From Pollutimonas thiosulfatoxidans (GTDB lineage Bacteria > Pseudomonadota > Gammaproteobacteria > Burkholderiales > Burkholderiaceae_B), in NCBI RefSeq assembly GCF_004022565.1, contig NZ_CP022987.1, positions 2,914,001 through 2,978,000 of the forward strand: a stretch of 64,000 bases of DNA, read 5' to 3'. Of this stretch, positions 1 through 8,045 are shown one piece after another. The position numbers and the translations under genes are program-made. A model generated the notes under the pieces. The model did not search any database. It was not told the origin of the DNA and saw only the letters and a list, made by a program, of their open reading frames with translations. Every line of letters begins with the position of its first letter. Positions within the stretch are counted from its first letter, which is position 1.

Positions 1-447
1 GAAACCTTGTTCGCCCCAAGCCAAGGCTACCAGGCCGCGCTTGGGAAACGCTTCGAGCATTTCCTGGCCGATCTGGCCGTCCAGCACCTTGCGCGCATGT
101 GTCAGATCGCGAAACAGGAAGGGGATGTCGAACACGCCCGTATTGGGCACGAAGTTAAGCGTTGCGCCGGTGGAGACGATGGCCAGGTCGATCGTGCCCA
201 ACTGCAGGCCTTCGATGACTTCGCGCTCGCCGCCCAGCGCACTATTAGGGAAATGCTCCAGCTTGAATTCGCCGCCGGTTTCACCCTCGATGGTCTTGGC
301 CAAGGCATCCGCCCCGGCCCCATAATGGGAGTTGGTAGAGAGCGCGTACGCCAGCTTCAGGTTCGTTGCCGCCAGGGCAGGTGCCGCAGCAAAAACACCT
401 GCCACGGACGCAGCGAGCATCAATTTCGAAAACCAGGACTTACGCAT
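1..447 (-). CDS. TRAP transporter substrate-binding protein, DctP family (3' end outside window)
   Basis: The 149 visible codons begin with a typical Sec signal peptide (MRKSWFSKLMLAAS, then a hydrophobic core and APALA before the mature start ATNLKLAYA). The mature part has the DctP-family pattern: a target-site strand, GADALAKTIE, LGGEREVIEGLQLGTIDLA and an FLFRDLTHARKVLDG segment. The family binds organic acids, often dicarboxylates or 2-oxoacids, in the periplasm and delivers them to a DctQM permease. The permease is not visible here and would lie to the left. It follows the acetolactate synthase gene in the same direction after 94 bases. The ligand cannot be read from the sequence. A different, complete TRAP operon lies at 2.9-5.9 kb. 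Confidence 0.85.
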   Translation of the reverse strand, partial: MRKSWFSKLMLAASVAGVFAAAPALAATNLKLAYALSTNSHYGAGADALAKTIEGETGGEFKLEHFPNSALGGEREVIEGLQLGTIDLAIVSTGATLNFVPNTGVFDIPFLFRDLTHARKVLDGQIGQEMLEAFPKRGLVALAWGEQGF

Positions 448-541
448 ATTTTTTTCCACCAAAAAAGTAATAAAACACTGTGCGAAGGTTGTACCCGAAT
501 ATGGGCTCGAAAAACATTGGGGTTTTCTATCGTGCCTGGCG

Positions 542-2290
542 CTAGTCTTCTACATACCAAGTGTCTTCGGACAACATCACTTGCTGGTGTCCGTAGCCGG
601 CGGGCATCATGGGAAAGCAATTCTCTTGTGCCAGCACGGCCACATCCAGGAAGAAGGGGCCGGCATACGCCATGCATTCGGCCAAAGCGGCATCCAGCTC
701 GGCCGGGTTCTCAACCCGGGCGGCACCCCAGCCAAAGGCGCGTGCCAATGCTACGAAATCAGGCAGCGAAGCGTTATAGCTATGGCTGTAGCGCCCTTCG
801 TGTATCAGCTCTTGCCATTGCCGCACCATGCCCATGTGGCCGTTGTTGCACAGGACGACCTTGACGGGGGTCTGGTGCTGTACCGCAGTGCCCAGTTCCT
901 GAATGTTCATCAGGATGGAGGCGTCGCCACTGACGCAGGCAACGATTTTGTCGGGGTGTGCAATTTGGGCTCCTATGGCCGCCGGCAAGCCGTAACCCAT
1001 GGTTCCCGCCCCCCCGGAAGTCAACCAGCGGTTGGGGCGATTAAAGCGCAGGTATTGCGCGGCCCACATCTGATGCTGGCCCACATCGGTAGAGACAATG
1101 GCGTCCGTACCCGTCAAGACGCGGTCCAGACGCTGCATCAGGTCTTGCGGAAGGATGTGATCGGCTGCCGTTGGCACCTTAAGGCATTCCTGGGCGCGCC
1201 ACACGGCTATGCGCTGCCACCAGGCGTCCAGTCTGTCGGGCGCCAGCACGGCTTGCGACAGCTCTTTGCGCAGGGCCCGGAGCAGGGGATAGCAGTCGCC
1301 CACCATGGCGACATCGGCCCGCACCACCTTGTTGATCGAGGCCGGATCGATATCCAGATGAATCTTGCTGGCATGCGGGCAAAAGTCCGACAGGCGACCG
1401 GTAATGCGATCGTCGAAGCGCGCGCCCACGCAAACGATGAGATCGGCATGATGCATGGCCAGGTTGGCCTCGAGCGTGCCGTGCATGCCCAGCATGCCCA
1501 AAAACTGTTTGTCGTCCGCCGGGTAGGCGCCCAAGCCCATCAACGTCAGTGTGCAAGGCGCGCCGGTGTCCTGCACCAGGGCGGCGAAGGCCTGACAGGC
1601 ATCAACGCCGGAATTGATCAAGCCGCCACCGCCATAGAAGACCGGACGCTTGGCATTGGCGATCAGCGCCGCAGCGCGCTTGACGGCCGCCTCGGACGCC
1701 GGGCTGGTGGTCTCCACGCCCACCGGCGTCTCTACCAGCTCGGCGCTCAAGGCCGATTCGGGCACGAGGCCAATCTGTATGTCTTTGGGGAAATCCAGCA
1801 ACACGGGCCCAGGGCGCCCGGAGGTCGTCAATTTGAATGCCTTGGCCGCCAGGCTGACGACATCTTCGGTACGCCTGATCTGCGCGTTCCATTTGGTGAC
1901 CGGACGCGAGATGCCGATAGCGTCGCATTCTTGAAAAGCATCGGTACCGATAGCGCCGGTGGCAACCTGACCACTGATGCACAAGACGGGAATCGAATCG
2001 CACAGGGCATCCAGCAAACCCGATGTGGTGTTCGCCATGCCGGGGCCCGACGTCACCACCACGACACCCGGGCGGCCCGTCGAGCGCGCGTAACCTTCGG
2101 CAGCGTGCACGGCTCCTTGCTCGTGACGAACAAGTACGTGGCGTATGCGCGGCTCCGAGTAAAGCGCATCGTACAGCGGCAGCACGGCCCCGCCGGGGTA
2201 GCCGAAAATGGTGTCGACACCAAGACTGATCAAGGTGTCGAGTAAGGCCTGAGCGCCATTGCGGCCGGCTGTTTCAGTAGAAGAATTCAC
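542..2290 (-). CDS. acetolactate synthase-type large subunit (ThDP enzyme), orphan
   Basis: 582 residues, the usual length of the acetohydroxyacid synthase catalytic subunit, which condenses pyruvate with pyruvate or 2-oxobutyrate in branched-chain amino acid synthesis. The N-terminal ThDP pyrimidine domain shows FGYPGGAVLPLYD and the catalytic glutamate in RHEQGAVHAAEGYAR (E57). A central FAD-binding type domain follows. The C-terminal pyrophosphate domain carries VSGDASILMNIQEL and CNNGHMGMVRQWQ; the last motif is characteristic of true AHAS rather than pyruvate oxidase. No regulatory small subunit (IlvH/IlvN) gene is next to it; the downstream gene is a TRAP binding protein. It may be a second, catabolic or unregulated isozyme. 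I am sure of the family, less sure of the physiological reaction. Confidence 0.88.
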   Translation of the reverse strand: MNSSTETAGRNGAQALLDTLISLGVDTIFGYPGGAVLPLYDALYSEPRIRHVLVRHEQGAVHAAEGYARSTGRPGVVVVTSGPGMANTTSGLLDALCDSIPVLCISGQVATGAIGTDAFQECDAIGISRPVTKWNAQIRRTEDVVSLAAKAFKLTTSGRPGPVLLDFPKDIQIGLVPESALSAELVETPVGVETTSPASEAAVKRAAALIANAKRPVFYGGGGLINSGVDACQAFAALVQDTGAPCTLTLMGLGAYPADDKQFLGMLGMHGTLEANLAMHHADLIVCVGARFDDRITGRLSDFCPHASKIHLDIDPASINKVVRADVAMVGDCYPLLRALRKELSQAVLAPDRLDAWWQRIAVWRAQECLKVPTAADHILPQDLMQRLDRVLTGTDAIVSTDVGQHQMWAAQYLRFNRPNRWLTSGGAGTMGYGLPAAIGAQIAHPDKIVACVSGDASILMNIQELGTAVQHQTPVKVVLCNNGHMGMVRQWQELIHEGRYSHSYNASLPDFVALARAFGWGAARVENPAELDAALAECMAYAGPFFLDVAVLAQENCFPMMPAGYGHQQVMLSEDTWYVED

Positions 2291-2367
2291 GTTACGCCTG
2301 GATATTGCATAAGATAATAGACTCTGTCAGTTTATTCCCTTTTCGCTGGCCCACTCTCCGCAGGACT

Positions 2368-2835
2368 ATGACGCAAAAAACCCCACCCTGGCACACGGTA
2401 AAAAAGTCCACTTTGCACGGCAAGGGCGTGTTCGCCGCCAGGGACATCCCGGCCGGCACACAAATCCTGGAGTACCGCGGCCAACGCATCACCTCGGAAG
2501 AAGCCGACGAGATGCATCCGGTCAACCCGGACGATCCCTTCCACACCTTTTTCTTCTCGTTAAGCAGCGGCAAGATCATCAACGGCGGCAAGCGCGGCAA
2601 TGACGCCAAATGGATCAACCACTCTTGCGGACCCAACTGCGAGGCGCAGGAAGACGATAGCGGCAAACGCGTATACGTCGTCGCCCTGGAAGACATTGCG
2701 GCCGGGTCAGAGCTGTTCTACGACTACGGCCTGATCATGGACGGTCGCATTACCAAGAAGCTGCGCGAGCAATACCGTTGCCTGTGCGGCACGGCGAACT
2801 GTCGGGGCACCATGCTGGCACTGCGCAAGCGCTAA
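2368..2835 (+). CDS. stand-alone SET-domain protein (putative protein lysine methyltransferase)
   Basis: 155 residues, almost entirely a SET domain. The S-adenosylmethionine/active-site elements are clear: KGVFAARDIPAG near the start, WINHSCGPNCEA (N84, H85, C87, C91), ELFYDYG with the catalytic-type tyrosine Y120, and a post-SET zinc motif C138-x-C140-x4-C145. SET enzymes methylate lysines; bacterial members are known in several groups but their substrates are mostly unknown. The ATG at 2368 (MTQKTPPW) is preferred over the in-frame ATG at 2305, because the extra 21 residues are not SET-like and run into the promoter space shared with the divergent acetolactate synthase gene. Confidence 0.85.
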   Translation: MTQKTPPWHTVKKSTLHGKGVFAARDIPAGTQILEYRGQRITSEEADEMHPVNPDDPFHTFFFSLSSGKIINGGKRGNDAKWINHSCGPNCEAQEDDSGKRVYVVALEDIAAGSELFYDYGLIMDGRITKKLREQYRCLCGTANCRGTMLALRKR

Positions 2836-2934
2836 GTATCACGGCAAGCGCGGGAAACCCCGAAGTACTAAAACCCACGCGGCAAGTTAGCATGTCGGCT
2901 ATTGCAAATTCTTACGCCGCTGGTCGTTGCACCC

Positions 2935-3465
2935 ATGTCTTCACAACAAGAACCTGTCGACGAGATCGTTGAGCCCATCCTTCCCGAGATCGTCGACCCC
3001 CCTGTACGCGTACCGCTAAAGGTCGAAGACTGGATCTCGGTATTGGTATTGGCAGGCTTGGCGCTGATCACCTTCATCAATGTGATCGTGCGCTACATGA
3101 CTGATGGCTCTTTTGCCTGGACCGAGGAAATCTCTGTTTTCCTGCTGATCATCCTGACCATGACGGCAGGTGCCACCGCGTTTGTCCGCAACCAACACAT
3201 CCGCATTGAAGTCTATGCCGACGGCGGACCGCCGCAGCGCCGGCGCCGGCTTGCCATCATCGGCAACTCCATCGTGTTGCTCTTTTTCGTGTTGCTGACC
3301 ATCTTGTCCGGCCGCATGGTTTTCGACGACTACACCTGGGGCGACACCTCGCCTGCCATAGGGGTGCCCAACTGGTGGTATACGGTCTGGATGCCCGTCC
3401 TGGCCGGCGCCATCACCTTGCGCGTGGCGGGCATACTGCGCCGCCTGTTGCGGGACGGCAAATGA
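2935..3465 (+). CDS. TRAP transporter small permease subunit, DctQ family
   Basis: 176 residues with four predicted membrane segments (about residues 30-50, 65-85, 105-125 and 145-165) and the family signature of a charged residue run in FAWTEEISVFLLIILTMTAG. DctQ pairs with the DctM permease to form the membrane part of a sodium- or proton-driven secondary transporter. The stop codon overlaps the DctM start by ATGA, so the two are translationally coupled. A TTG start at 2902 is possible in the same frame, but the ATG at 2935 gives the more usual N-terminus; neither has a strong Shine-Dalgarno sequence. Confidence 0.87.
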   Translation: MSSQQEPVDEIVEPILPEIVDPPVRVPLKVEDWISVLVLAGLALITFINVIVRYMTDGSFAWTEEISVFLLIILTMTAGATAFVRNQHIRIEVYADGGPPQRRRRLAIIGNSIVLLFFVLLTILSGRMVFDDYTWGDTSPAIGVPNWWYTVWMPVLAGAITLRVAGILRRLLRDGK

Positions 3466-4760
3466 TAGTTACGACGCTGTTCATCGTATTTGCCGTGTTG
3501 ATGGTCATCGGCCTGCCGGTCGGCGTGGCGCTGGGTGTGGCCGGTGCGCTGGCCATCGTGATGTCCAACCTGGACACCCAATGGTTCGGATTGATGGCAG
3601 TGCCGCAAAGCTTCTACGCCGGGCTGGCCAAGTATCCGCTGCTGGCCATCCCCATGTTCGTGCTGGTCGGGTCCATCTTTGATCGCTCAGGCGTGGCCAG
3701 CCGCCTGGTCAACTTCGCCATCGCCATCGTGGGACGCGGGCCAGGCATGCTGCCCCTGGTGGCCATTGCCGTTGCCATGTTCCTGGGCGGTATTTCGGGG
3801 TCGGGGCCGGCCTGCGCCGCCGCCGTCGGAGCGGTGATGATAGGCGCCATGAACCGGGCCGGCTACCCGCGCCCGTTTTCAGCCAGTATCGTCGCTGCGG
3901 GTGCTTCCACCGACATCCTGATACCGCCGTCCATTGCCTTCATCGTGTATTCGGTCCTGGTTCCACAAGCCTCGGTGCCGGCGCTGTTTGCGGCCGGGAT
4001 GGTGCCCGGCATCATCGCCGGTATCACCCTGATCATTCCTGCCGTATGGCTGTCCCGGCGGCACAACATGGGAACACTGGAAGCCAGCCTGCCGCGCCCG
4101 CCGTTCTGGCCCAGCCTGTTTGGCGCAGCGTGGGGCCTGATCGCCCCCGTCCTGATCCTGGGCGGCATGCGCATGGGTTACTTCACGCCCACCGAAGCTG
4201 CCGTCGTCGCCGTTTTTTATGGCCTGTTTGTGGGCATGGTGGTGCACCGTACCATCAAGGTGCGCGACCTGTTCCTGATTTTCCGCGAAGCCGCCGAACT
4301 GTCCGCCGTCATCATGATGGTGGTCACCCTGGCCGGTATTTTTGCCTGGGCCTTGTCCACCTTGAGCGTCATCGATCCCATTGCCCGCGCCATCGTCGGT
4401 TCAGGCCTGGGCGAATACGGCATCATGGCACTGCTGGTGGTACTGCTGATGGTATTGGGAATGTTCCTGGACGGGATCTCGATCTTCCTGATCTTCGTGC
4501 CGCTGTTGATGCCCATCGCCCAGGCGTTCTCGTGGGATCCGGTCTGGTTCGGCGTGCTGCTGACGCTTATGGTCGCCCTGGGCCAATTTACGCCGCCCGT
4601 GGCCGTCAACCTGATGGTATCGTGCCGCATCGCGCAAGTGCCCATGGAAAGCACCGTGCGCTGGGTGGTGTGGCTACTCGGTTCCATGAGCCTGACGCTG
4701 ATCCTGGTCATTGCCTTCCCCGAATTGGCCTTATGGCTGCCCCGTTATCTGGGATACTGA
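3462..4760 (+). CDS. TRAP transporter large permease subunit, DctM family
   Basis: 432 residues, the typical size of DctM. The protein starts MIVTTLFIVFAVLMVIGLPVG and contains the conserved GGISGSGPACAAAVGAVMIGA and ILIPPSIAFIVYSVLVPQAS segments of the transport core, with about 11-12 membrane segments. The start ATG overlaps the DctQ stop; longer readings upstream in this frame are the antisense-like overlap with dctQ and are not needed. Together with the DctQ and DctP neighbours it forms a complete tripartite transporter, probably for an organic acid; the substrate is not deducible from sequence. Confidence 0.9.
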   Translation: MIVTTLFIVFAVLMVIGLPVGVALGVAGALAIVMSNLDTQWFGLMAVPQSFYAGLAKYPLLAIPMFVLVGSIFDRSGVASRLVNFAIAIVGRGPGMLPLVAIAVAMFLGGISGSGPACAAAVGAVMIGAMNRAGYPRPFSASIVAAGASTDILIPPSIAFIVYSVLVPQASVPALFAAGMVPGIIAGITLIIPAVWLSRRHNMGTLEASLPRPPFWPSLFGAAWGLIAPVLILGGMRMGYFTPTEAAVVAVFYGLFVGMVVHRTIKVRDLFLIFREAAELSAVIMMVVTLAGIFAWALSTLSVIDPIARAIVGSGLGEYGIMALLVVLLMVLGMFLDGISIFLIFVPLLMPIAQAFSWDPVWFGVLLTLMVALGQFTPPVAVNLMVSCRIAQVPMESTVRWVVWLLGSMSLTLILVIAFPELALWLPRYLGY

Positions 4761-4837
4761 TTTCTTGCCGCCTCATCGCAGTCGGCATTTTTGCTGTTGA
4801 CACCACTGATTTGATTTCACCCCATAGAGGAGACACC

Positions 4838-5869
4838 ATGAAAATCCGTACCTTGCTTGGCGCCATCGCTTGTTCGGTGGCGGCGCTTACAGCGACGTCC
4901 ACCGCCAGCGCGGCCGACTATAAATCCGAATACAAGATGTCCCTGGTGGTCGGCACCACCTTCCCGTGGGGGCAGGGCGGCCAGATCTGGGCAGACCTGG
5001 TGCGTGAGCGCACCGATGGCCGTATCAATATCAAACTGTATCCGGGCGTCTCGCTGGTGCAAGGCGACCAGACGCGCGAGTTCACGGCCATCCGTCAGGG
5101 CCTGATCGACATGGCCATCGGGTCGACCATCAACTGGTCACCGCAAGTCAAGCAACTGAATCTGTTCTCTTTGCCTTTCCTGATGCCCGATTACGCCGCC
5201 ATCGACGCGCTCATCCATGGCCAGGTCGGCAAGGATCTGTTCGACATCGTGGAAAAAGCCGGCGTCGTGCCACTGGCATGGGGCGAGAACGGTTATCGGC
5301 AGCTCAGCAACTCCAAGCGTGAAGTCAAGGCGCCGGACGACCTGAAAGGCATGAAGCTGCGTGTGGTCGGTTCGCCGCTCTACATCGACACGTTCACAGC
5401 TATGGGTGCCAATCCTACGCAAATGAGCTGGGCTGATGCACAGCCGGCACTGGCAACCGGTGCGGTGGACGGGCAAGAAAACCCGCTGTCCATTTACGCC
5501 GGCGCCAAGCTGTATGACGTCGCGCAAAAATACCTGACGCTCTGGAACTACGTTGCCGACCCGCTGATATTTGTCGTGAACAAGCAGGTGTGGGAGTCCT
5601 GGACCGAGGAAGACCGCAAAATTGTTCGCGAAGCTGCAGTTGAAGCCGGCAAGCAGCAAATCGTTATCGCGCGCAAAGGCGTTACCCAAGACGACGCTTC
5701 CATGCTGAAAGACATCGAAAGCCACGGCGTTACCGTCACCCACCTGACGCCCGAGCAACACGATGCTTTCGTGAAGGCTACCCAACCCGTGTTCGACAAA
5801 TGGAAAAAGACTGTCGGTGAAGACCTGGTCTCCCAGGCACAAAAAGACATCGCTGCCCGCAAGAAATAA
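4838..5869 (+). CDS. TRAP transporter substrate-binding protein, DctP family
   Basis: 343 residues. The ATG at 4838 follows a strong ribosome site (AGAGGAGACACC). A signal peptide is evident (MKIRTLLGAIACSVAALTAT, cleavage near ASAA-DYKSEY). The mature protein has the DctP fold markers: FPWGQGGQIWADLV, GDQTREFTAIRQGLIDMAIG, the ligand-carboxylate arginine region GMKLRVVGSP, and a long helix rich in W near WESWTEEDRKIV. It lies 77 bases after dctM and completes the Q-M-P operon. It differs from the partial DctP at the left edge, so the two systems likely have different ligands. A strong hairpin follows the stop. Confidence 0.9.
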   Translation: MKIRTLLGAIACSVAALTATSTASAADYKSEYKMSLVVGTTFPWGQGGQIWADLVRERTDGRINIKLYPGVSLVQGDQTREFTAIRQGLIDMAIGSTINWSPQVKQLNLFSLPFLMPDYAAIDALIHGQVGKDLFDIVEKAGVVPLAWGENGYRQLSNSKREVKAPDDLKGMKLRVVGSPLYIDTFTAMGANPTQMSWADAQPALATGAVDGQENPLSIYAGAKLYDVAQKYLTLWNYVADPLIFVVNKQVWESWTEEDRKIVREAAVEAGKQQIVIARKGVTQDDASMLKDIESHGVTVTHLTPEQHDAFVKATQPVFDKWKKTVGEDLVSQAQKDIAARKK

Positions 5870-5882
5870 GCAGCCGCTGTAG

Positions 5883-5910
5883 CCGGCCCCGGGCATACGC
5901 CCAGGGCCGG
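5883..5910. terminator. GC-rich hairpin between convergent genes
   Basis: An almost continuous stem: CCGGCCC (5883-5889) pairs with GGGCCGG (5904-5910), and GGGC (5891-5894) with GCCC (5899-5902) around ATAC, with one C/A mismatch. It sits between the ends of the TRAP operon and the convergent deoxyribosyltransferase gene. There is no long T tract, so it may be a bidirectional or Rho-assisted end. Confidence 0.5.
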
Positions 5911-5918
5911 GGCAGCAA

Positions 5919-6416
5919 TCAGGCGTGCCCGGCCATCTCGGCCAGGGCGTCTTCAGCCGTACCGATCACAATTTCCGTACTGCACGCCAACATCAGGTTC
6001 AGGTTAAGGCCAAAGTCTTCTATGGTGTAGCCATGCGTGTCGGTGTAGGTGGCTCCGCCCGGCTGGCGTATGGCGGGCAATTGCTTGACCAGAGGCCGCG
6101 CCTCGTCGGTATAAGCCCACACTGGCTTGTCCAGCGCCACGGCGTAGCCAATTTCGAAAGCTGTACCCGAATCGGGCTCCGCGCCGCGAAAGGCATTTAC
6201 ATTGGCCAGCAGCATGTCGGCCTGCTGTATCAGCGCAATATTGGCGCGATAAATCCACAAGGCCAGGTCAGCGCCGGCAAGTGTCCTGGGCGCGTTATTG
6301 TCCAGCGGGTAAAGCCCTTCGAAACCATACTTGTTGCACAGTTCTTTTAGTGTCGCGCCCCACTCGCGGGCGTCCGGTCGGAAGACATCAAAGCCGGCAA
6401 GATAGATGCTTTTCAT
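5919..6416 (-). CDS. nucleoside 2-deoxyribosyltransferase family protein
   Basis: 165 residues starting MKSIYLAGFDVFRPDA. The family motifs are visible: the N-terminal beta strand YLAGFDVF, an LDNNAPRT loop, the nucleotide-binding block DMLLANVNAFRGAEPDSGTA, and the glutamate in AFEIGYAVALDKPVWAY that serves as nucleophile in this family. Members transfer the deoxyribosyl group between bases or hydrolyse deoxynucleotides. The start codon overlaps the stop of the upstream AMP nucleosidase gene (ATGA), so the two are coupled and probably work together in purine nucleotide breakdown or salvage. Longer upstream readings are shadows of amn. Confidence 0.85.
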   Translation of the reverse strand: MKSIYLAGFDVFRPDAREWGATLKELCNKYGFEGLYPLDNNAPRTLAGADLALWIYRANIALIQQADMLLANVNAFRGAEPDSGTAFEIGYAVALDKPVWAYTDEARPLVKQLPAIRQPGGATYTDTHGYTIEDFGLNLNLMLACSTEIVIGTAEDALAEMAGHA

Positions 6417-7915
6417 TTGAATGCAGTCTCGATGAAGCTGCGCAGTTTGCGCGAATGCAGACGTTCTTTGGGCATGTCGCGCAGCAGTTCCAGCGCGCGT
6501 ATGCCGATATGCAGGTGCTGCCCGACCTGGGTGCGATAAAAGTCGCTGGCCATGCCGGGCAGCTTCAACTCGCCATGCAGCGGTTTGTCGGATACGCAAA
6601 GCAGCGTGCCGTAGGGCACCCGAAACCGAAAGCCATTGGCCGCAATAGTGGCCGACTCCATATCGAGTGCGATCGCCCGCGATTGCGACAGTCGCTGTAC
6701 CGGCTCGTGGTGATCGCGCAGCTCCCAGTTGCGGTTGTCGATAGAGGCGACGGTACCGGTACGCATGATCCTCTTCAGCTCCCACCCTTCCAGCCCGGAA
6801 ACATCGGCCACCGCTTGCTCCAGGGCAATCTGAATTTCGGCCAGTGGCGGCACCGGCACCCAGGTGGGCAAGTCGTCGTCCAGCACGTGATCCTGACGCA
6901 CATAGCCATGGGCCAACACATAGTCGCCCAGGCGCTGCGTGGTGCGCAGTCCGGCGCAATGGCCCAGCATCAGCCAGGCCGAGGGGCGCAGCACGGCAAC
7001 GTGGTCGGTAATGGTCTTGGCATTGGACGGGCCAACGCCGATGTTGATCAACGTAATGCCCATGTGTTTGTCGCGCACCAGGTGGTAGGACGGCATCTGC
7101 GGCCCGCGCATCAGCGGCGTGCCGACTCGCTGCGCGTCTGCACCCGCCAGCGTAACGACGTTACCCGGTTCGACCAGGGCGGTGTAACCACCTTCACCCT
7201 GCGCGAGGGACTCTTTCGCCCACTGGCAAAACTCGTCCACATAGAACTGGTAGTTGGTAAACAGGACGAAGTTCTGGAAGTGCTCTGGCGCCGTCGCCGT
7301 ATAGTGCTGCAGGCGATGCAAGGAGTAGTCCACGCGAGGGGCCGTAAAGGGCGCCAGTGGCTGCGGCTGGCCGGCTGCGCCTATCCAGGTGCCGTTGACG
7401 ATGGCATCGTCCGTAACGGCCAACTCGGGAACGTCGAAATGGTCGCGCAAGGATTCGCCCAGCAATTTGTCCGAGTACACGGCCTCTACGTACTCGCCAT
7501 CGCCGAAGGAAAAGTGCAGGGGGATGGGCATGCTGGATTCGCCGATCTCTACCGGTACGCCGTGATTCTTGAGCAGCAAGCCGATCTGCTCGAGCAGGTA
7601 ATCGAAGTACAGCGCGGGCTGCGTCACGGTGGTCATATAAGACCCCGGCTCGACCACGTGGCCATACGACAAGCGGCTATCCACTTCCTGGTAAGTATTG
7701 ACCTGTATGCGTATGGCGGGGTAGTAGGCGCGCACTCGCTGCGGCTCGGTGAACTCTCCCTTGGCATAGCGGCTGAAGCCGTCGCGAATGAAGGCCGTGT
7801 TGCGCGCGTAAATCTGAACCAGCCGCTCGACTGCCGCTCGGGCGTCGGTAAAGCTGGCATACGGGATTACGGGGGGCAAAACCGTGTTGCCCAAAACATC
7901 CGTGGAATCAAACAT
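6413..7915 (-). CDS. amn: AMP nucleosidase
   Basis: 500 residues from the ATG at 7915 (MFDSTDVLG); an in-frame ATG at 7957 would add 14 residues, and neither has a clear ribosome site. The enzyme hydrolyses AMP to adenine and ribose 5-phosphate. The N-terminal half matches the AMP nucleosidase regulatory domain (HVVEPGSYMTTVTQPALYF, VDYSLHRLQHYTATAPEHFQ). The C-terminal half is the PNP/UDP phosphorylase fold with ITLINIGVGPSNAKTITDH, WLMLGHCAGLR and the base-binding ALDMESATIAANGFRFRVPY. Length and collinearity fit the E. coli enzyme (484 residues) closely. It is the first gene of a two-gene unit with the deoxyribosyltransferase. Confidence 0.93.
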   Translation of the reverse strand: MFDSTDVLGNTVLPPVIPYASFTDARAAVERLVQIYARNTAFIRDGFSRYAKGEFTEPQRVRAYYPAIRIQVNTYQEVDSRLSYGHVVEPGSYMTTVTQPALYFDYLLEQIGLLLKNHGVPVEIGESSMPIPLHFSFGDGEYVEAVYSDKLLGESLRDHFDVPELAVTDDAIVNGTWIGAAGQPQPLAPFTAPRVDYSLHRLQHYTATAPEHFQNFVLFTNYQFYVDEFCQWAKESLAQGEGGYTALVEPGNVVTLAGADAQRVGTPLMRGPQMPSYHLVRDKHMGITLINIGVGPSNAKTITDHVAVLRPSAWLMLGHCAGLRTTQRLGDYVLAHGYVRQDHVLDDDLPTWVPVPPLAEIQIALEQAVADVSGLEGWELKRIMRTGTVASIDNRNWELRDHHEPVQRLSQSRAIALDMESATIAANGFRFRVPYGTLLCVSDKPLHGELKLPGMASDFYRTQVGQHLHIGIRALELLRDMPKERLHSRKLRSFIETAFK

Positions 7916-8045
7916 GATTATGCTACCGGTGAAAATGTCAGTATATAAACCTTTCATGACACTATATGGCCATTAAGGTACCCGCAGCCGTGTGCAACGA
8001 ATTTTTGCTTTAATACACTGCCTGCCTAAACGACTGTACTGATCC

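Noticed and set aside
332..2245. 637-codon open frame on the plus strand opposite the acetolactate synthase gene
   Set aside because: It is the antisense of a well-conserved ThDP enzyme; high GC leaves long open shadows. No family features and composition rich in His/Gln/Arg as expected for a reverse frame.
2902..2934. TTG start for the DctQ gene
   Set aside because: Possible in frame but without a ribosome site; the ATG at 2935 gives a normal family N-terminus.
6281..7948. 555-codon open frame opposite amn
   Set aside because: Antisense shadow of the AMP nucleosidase gene; the sense protein is collinear with known AMP nucleosidases.
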